The position numbers were made by a program, and so were the translations under genes. The notes below the pieces were generated by a model. The model was not told the DNA's origin and did not search any database. It saw nothing but the letters and a program-made list of their open reading frames with translations. Source: Sipunculus nudus (taxonomy: Eukaryota; Annelida; Sipuncula; Golfingiida; Sipunculidae). Taken from it: a stretch of DNA of 64,000 nucleotides. Within the stretch, counting starts at the first letter, position 1, and each line of letters opens with the position of its first letter. Shown in pieces: positions 61,107-64,000 of the stretch. The stretch spans positions 1,680,501 through 1,744,500 of the forward strand of contig CM049315.1 of NCBI GenBank assembly GCA_026874595.1, written 5' to 3'.

Positions 61107-61957
61107 AGCTCAGCTGACTGACTACAAGTCAGCTGAGCTATTGTTGTGGTCCTTTGTATGTCGTCCATCTATTAACACGGCACATTTTGAAACCGTTGGA
61201 CCCACAAATCTTAAAATTTTGCATACAGATTTCCCCAAAATTTCCTACCATACCAAAAATTTGGTCACTAGGACTTTGTTCCTTTGAGATATTAAGGAAA
61301 AACCTCCGTTTTCCATAAAAAAAAGCCTTTGTTACACTTCAAGGCTGCCTAATATCAAAACCACTTATCTGTTTTTGATCATATTTAGTATACATATTCT
61401 TATACATTTTCTATGCACATACCAAAAATCAAGTCAGTATAGCATATTGTTTTGAAGTTATGGGCCCAAACATTTTGCAATTTTTTAAAAATCAGGAAAT
61501 ATATTTATTCACTTAACATGAGAATTGCTGAAGCTGGAGTCCTTTTTCAGGGATATAAATTATATAATCAAGATTCAAATGTTTACCCAAAATTAGATCT
61601 GAATTTTGCAAATATTTAATGTTATAAGCATAAATAAAAAATCAATACCTTAAATTTGTCAAACTTTGGCCACGGCACCTTTTTTCCCTGTAAGCACTTG
61701 TTTAAATTTTTACAGCATATATACATAAGGATTCAATCTTTTAAAATCTGAAATTTCAAAGGAATTGATGAAATTGTTGTTTACATAAAGTCCACCTAGT
61801 AGTACAGCCTTCACCTGTGTTATGTAACCTGTTCCAGGCAGCTTGCCTTGGCTCAGCTTGGCCACTACTGGCAGGCTTCCCCTCTTCCCTGCACCCCCCC
61901 CCCAGAGGGTGCATAAACTAGATGAATGTTATAATTTTCTGTATTTGATTCATTTTT
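61107..61957 (+). mobile_element. Family A element, 5' part, interrupted
   Basis: 5' hairpin AGCTCAGCTGACTGACTACAAGTCAGCTGAGCT after a T-run; body similar to the second half of the 49399 copy (to TCTGTATTTGATTCATT). Another A element starts at 61958 in a T-run. Confidence 0.7.
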
Positions 61958-63225
61958 AGCTCAGCTGACTATAAGTCATCTGAGCTATAGTCTTGGTCCA
62001 TTGTCCGTCGTCCATCCGTCAGTCCGTAGATGTGGCACGTTTTGAAACAGTAAGACCTAGGGTCCAAAATTTGGCATAATGTTAGATGTCCCCAAGATCT
62101 CCTACCAAGCCGAAAACTGGGTCTTTGCGACTTCGTTCCTTTGAGAAATAAAGGGAAAACCTCAATTTTTTATTTAAAACCTATTTTCACACTTCAGGAC
62201 TGCCTAATATCAAAACCACTAATCTGTTTTTCCTCATATTTACCATAAATAATTCTCTTTATAGTTCCTATGTACATGCCAGAAATTAGGTCTGTATTAT
62301 ATAATTTAAAAAAGTTATGGGCCCAAACATAATGCATTTTGTAAATAATCAGGAAAGAAATTTGATCACTTAACACAAAACTTGTTAAAGGTAAGCATTT
62401 TTTTCCAGTAATAGAACTTTTATTAATCAAAATAAATTGTATACCCAAAATTAGAACAAAATCTTTTAAATTTTTTAAAATATTAGCAAAAATAAAAAAT
62501 TGGTACCTTAAATATTGCCCAACTTTGACCATGGCTTGTTTTTTTCCTGTAACTGCTGTGGATGTAATTTTCAAAGCATGTTTTTTGTTGGCATTTCAAC
62601 TGTTAACATCAAAAATTTGAAACCAGTTTATCAAAAACTGTAGATTTTATTCAAGTTTTCAAGGACCATGTCACATATTGTTTACATCAAGCTAGTGTTA
62701 TGCAGTTTGCTAGAGCTCAGCTCCCCAGCTTCAGCTCAAAGTTCCTTAAATTTTGCATGCAGTTAGATGTCTCCAAAATTCCCTACCATGCCAAGAATTT
62801 GGTCACTAAGACTTAATTCCTTCGAGATATTAATGAAAAACTTCATTTTTACATTAAAAACCCATTGTTACACTTCAGGACTGCCTAATATCAAAACCTC
62901 TGATCAGACTTTGATCATATATAATATACATATTTTTCTATACATTCGCTATGCACATGCCAGAAATGATGTCAGTATTGCGTAATTGTTTTAAGTTATG
63001 GGCCCAAACATAATGGACTTTGTAAAAAATAAGGAAAAATATTTACTCAGGTTACATGAAAATTATTGAAGCTAGAGAATTTTTTTCAAGTATATAACTT
63101 TGTTTAATTAAGATTCAATTGTATACCCAAAATTAGATCTGTATTTTGTAAATTTTATAAGTTATTAGCATAAACATAAAATCAGTACCTTAAATTTTAC
63201 CCAACTTTGACCAAGTCATGTTTTT
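61958..63225 (+). mobile_element. Family A element, 5' part, interrupted
   Basis: Starts AGCTCAGCTGACTATAAGTC. The body matches the tandem pair at 40998/43598 (CCCCAAGATCTCCTACCAAG, GACTTCGTTCCTTTGAGAAA) up to ACTTTGACCA, where a third A element begins. No 3' hairpin end is present before that. Confidence 0.75.
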
Positions 63226-64000
63226 AGCTCAGCTGACTATAAGTCATCTGAGCTATAGTCTCGGTCCATTGTCCGTCGTCCGTCCGTCTGTCCGTTTGTC
63301 CGTCCGTCTGGATGTCAGTCCGTAAGACTGGCACGTTTCGACACCGTTGGACCTACAAATCTGAAATTGGGCATAGATGTCCCTAAAATCTCCTACCATG
63401 CCGAAAATAGGGTCAATAGGACTTCTTTCCCTTGAGATATTAAGGAAAAACCTCAATTTTTTATTAGAAATCTATTTTCACACTTCAGGACTGCCTTATA
63501 TCTAAACCACTCATCTGGTTTTCTTCATATTTACCATTAATATTCCTCTATATAGTTTCTATGTACATGCCAGATATTGAGTCAGTATTATATAATTTAA
63601 AAAAGTTATGGGCCCAAACATAATGGACTTTGTAAAAAAAATCAGGAAGATATTTGGTCACTTAAGACCAAAAGTGTTAAAGGTAGGTACTTTTTTCCAG
63701 TAATACAACTTGAATTAATCGATATTAAATTGTATACCAAAAATTAGATCAAAATCTGGTAAAAATTTTTTAAATATTGGCAAAAATATAAAATTGGTAC
63801 CTTAAATTTTGCCCAACTTTGGCCTTGGCACGTTTTTTTCCTGTAAGTACTGTGGATTTAATTTTCACAGCATGTATACATAAGGATTTAATCTGTTAAA
63901 ATCTGAAATTTGAAAATAAAAGCTGCAAAATTGGGCTAGTTATTGAATTTTTTTGGAGGCTCTTGTTGTATTCTTGTAGATGCCATGTTGTTGCATTATT
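63226..64000 (+). mobile_element. Family A element, runs off the window
   Basis: Starts AGCTCAGCTGACTATAAGTC; body matches 49399 and 24634. Near 63970 it jumps from TCTTGTTGTATTC directly to TTGTAGATGCCATGTTGTTG, joining two parts that lie about 1.2 kb apart in the complete copy, so it has an internal deletion. Confidence 0.75.

Noticed and set aside
62194-62574. 126-codon minus-strand ORF
   Set aside because: Lies in the AT-rich body of an A element and is not kept in other copies.

Overview
The window is animal nuclear DNA. It has no bacterial-style operons, is AT-rich, and is packed with transposable elements. The only host gene I can support is a RAD6/UBE2A/UBE2B-type ubiquitin-conjugating enzyme (E2) on the + strand. 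Its exons sit at 8395-8475, 37629-37744 and 39080-39168, and two alternative terminal exons follow at 54099-54239 and 58868-58996. All junctions have GT/AG splice sites and the phases match. Exon 1 (about the first 15 residues) must lie upstream of the window. The protein and the repeat types suggest a lophotrochozoan, most likely a marine bivalve; this is inference.

The introns are very long (about 29 kb between exons 2 and 3, about 15 kb between exon 4 and the first terminal exon) and consist mostly of nested mobile elements. The commonest are non-autonomous rolling-circle (Helentron/HINE-like) elements of at least three families, called here A, B and C. Each starts with a stem-loop, repeats that stem's first arm as an inverted copy near the 3' end, has a small 3' hairpin (A and C most clearly; lost in one B copy), and ends CTTG|TT (A) or CTAG|TT (B, C). 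Many carry tandem cassettes built around the palindrome GGTGGCGCCACC. Comparing filled and empty sites places insertion inside T-tracts.

Layout: 1-6789 is a long A element with another A-type element inside it. 7074-8227 is a C element just upstream of exon 2. 9608-10456 is a hAT-type MITE with a perfect 8-bp target duplication. 10565-18278 is a decayed Ngaro-type tyrosine-recombinase retrotransposon with split direct repeats, interrupted by a B element. 18801-29856 holds two A elements with a palindromic repeat block between them; the second contains a B element with a 280-bp tandem array. 29867-36750 holds family E repeats, a Harbinger-like element (with a B element inside) and tandem cassettes. 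Between exon 4 and the terminal exons lie a TIR element, a second copy of the long A element invaded by a head-to-tail pair of A elements, and a complete 3.2-kb A element. 56263-57964 is a C element between the two terminal exons. 61107-64000 is another chain of A elements.

The most notable host observation is the pair of E2 terminal exons. They encode the same C-terminal helices with different surface residues and different tails: one ends in an acidic tail, the other is short as in vertebrate UBE2A/B. Across shared residues they are heavily diverged at silent positions, so both appear to have been kept by selection.
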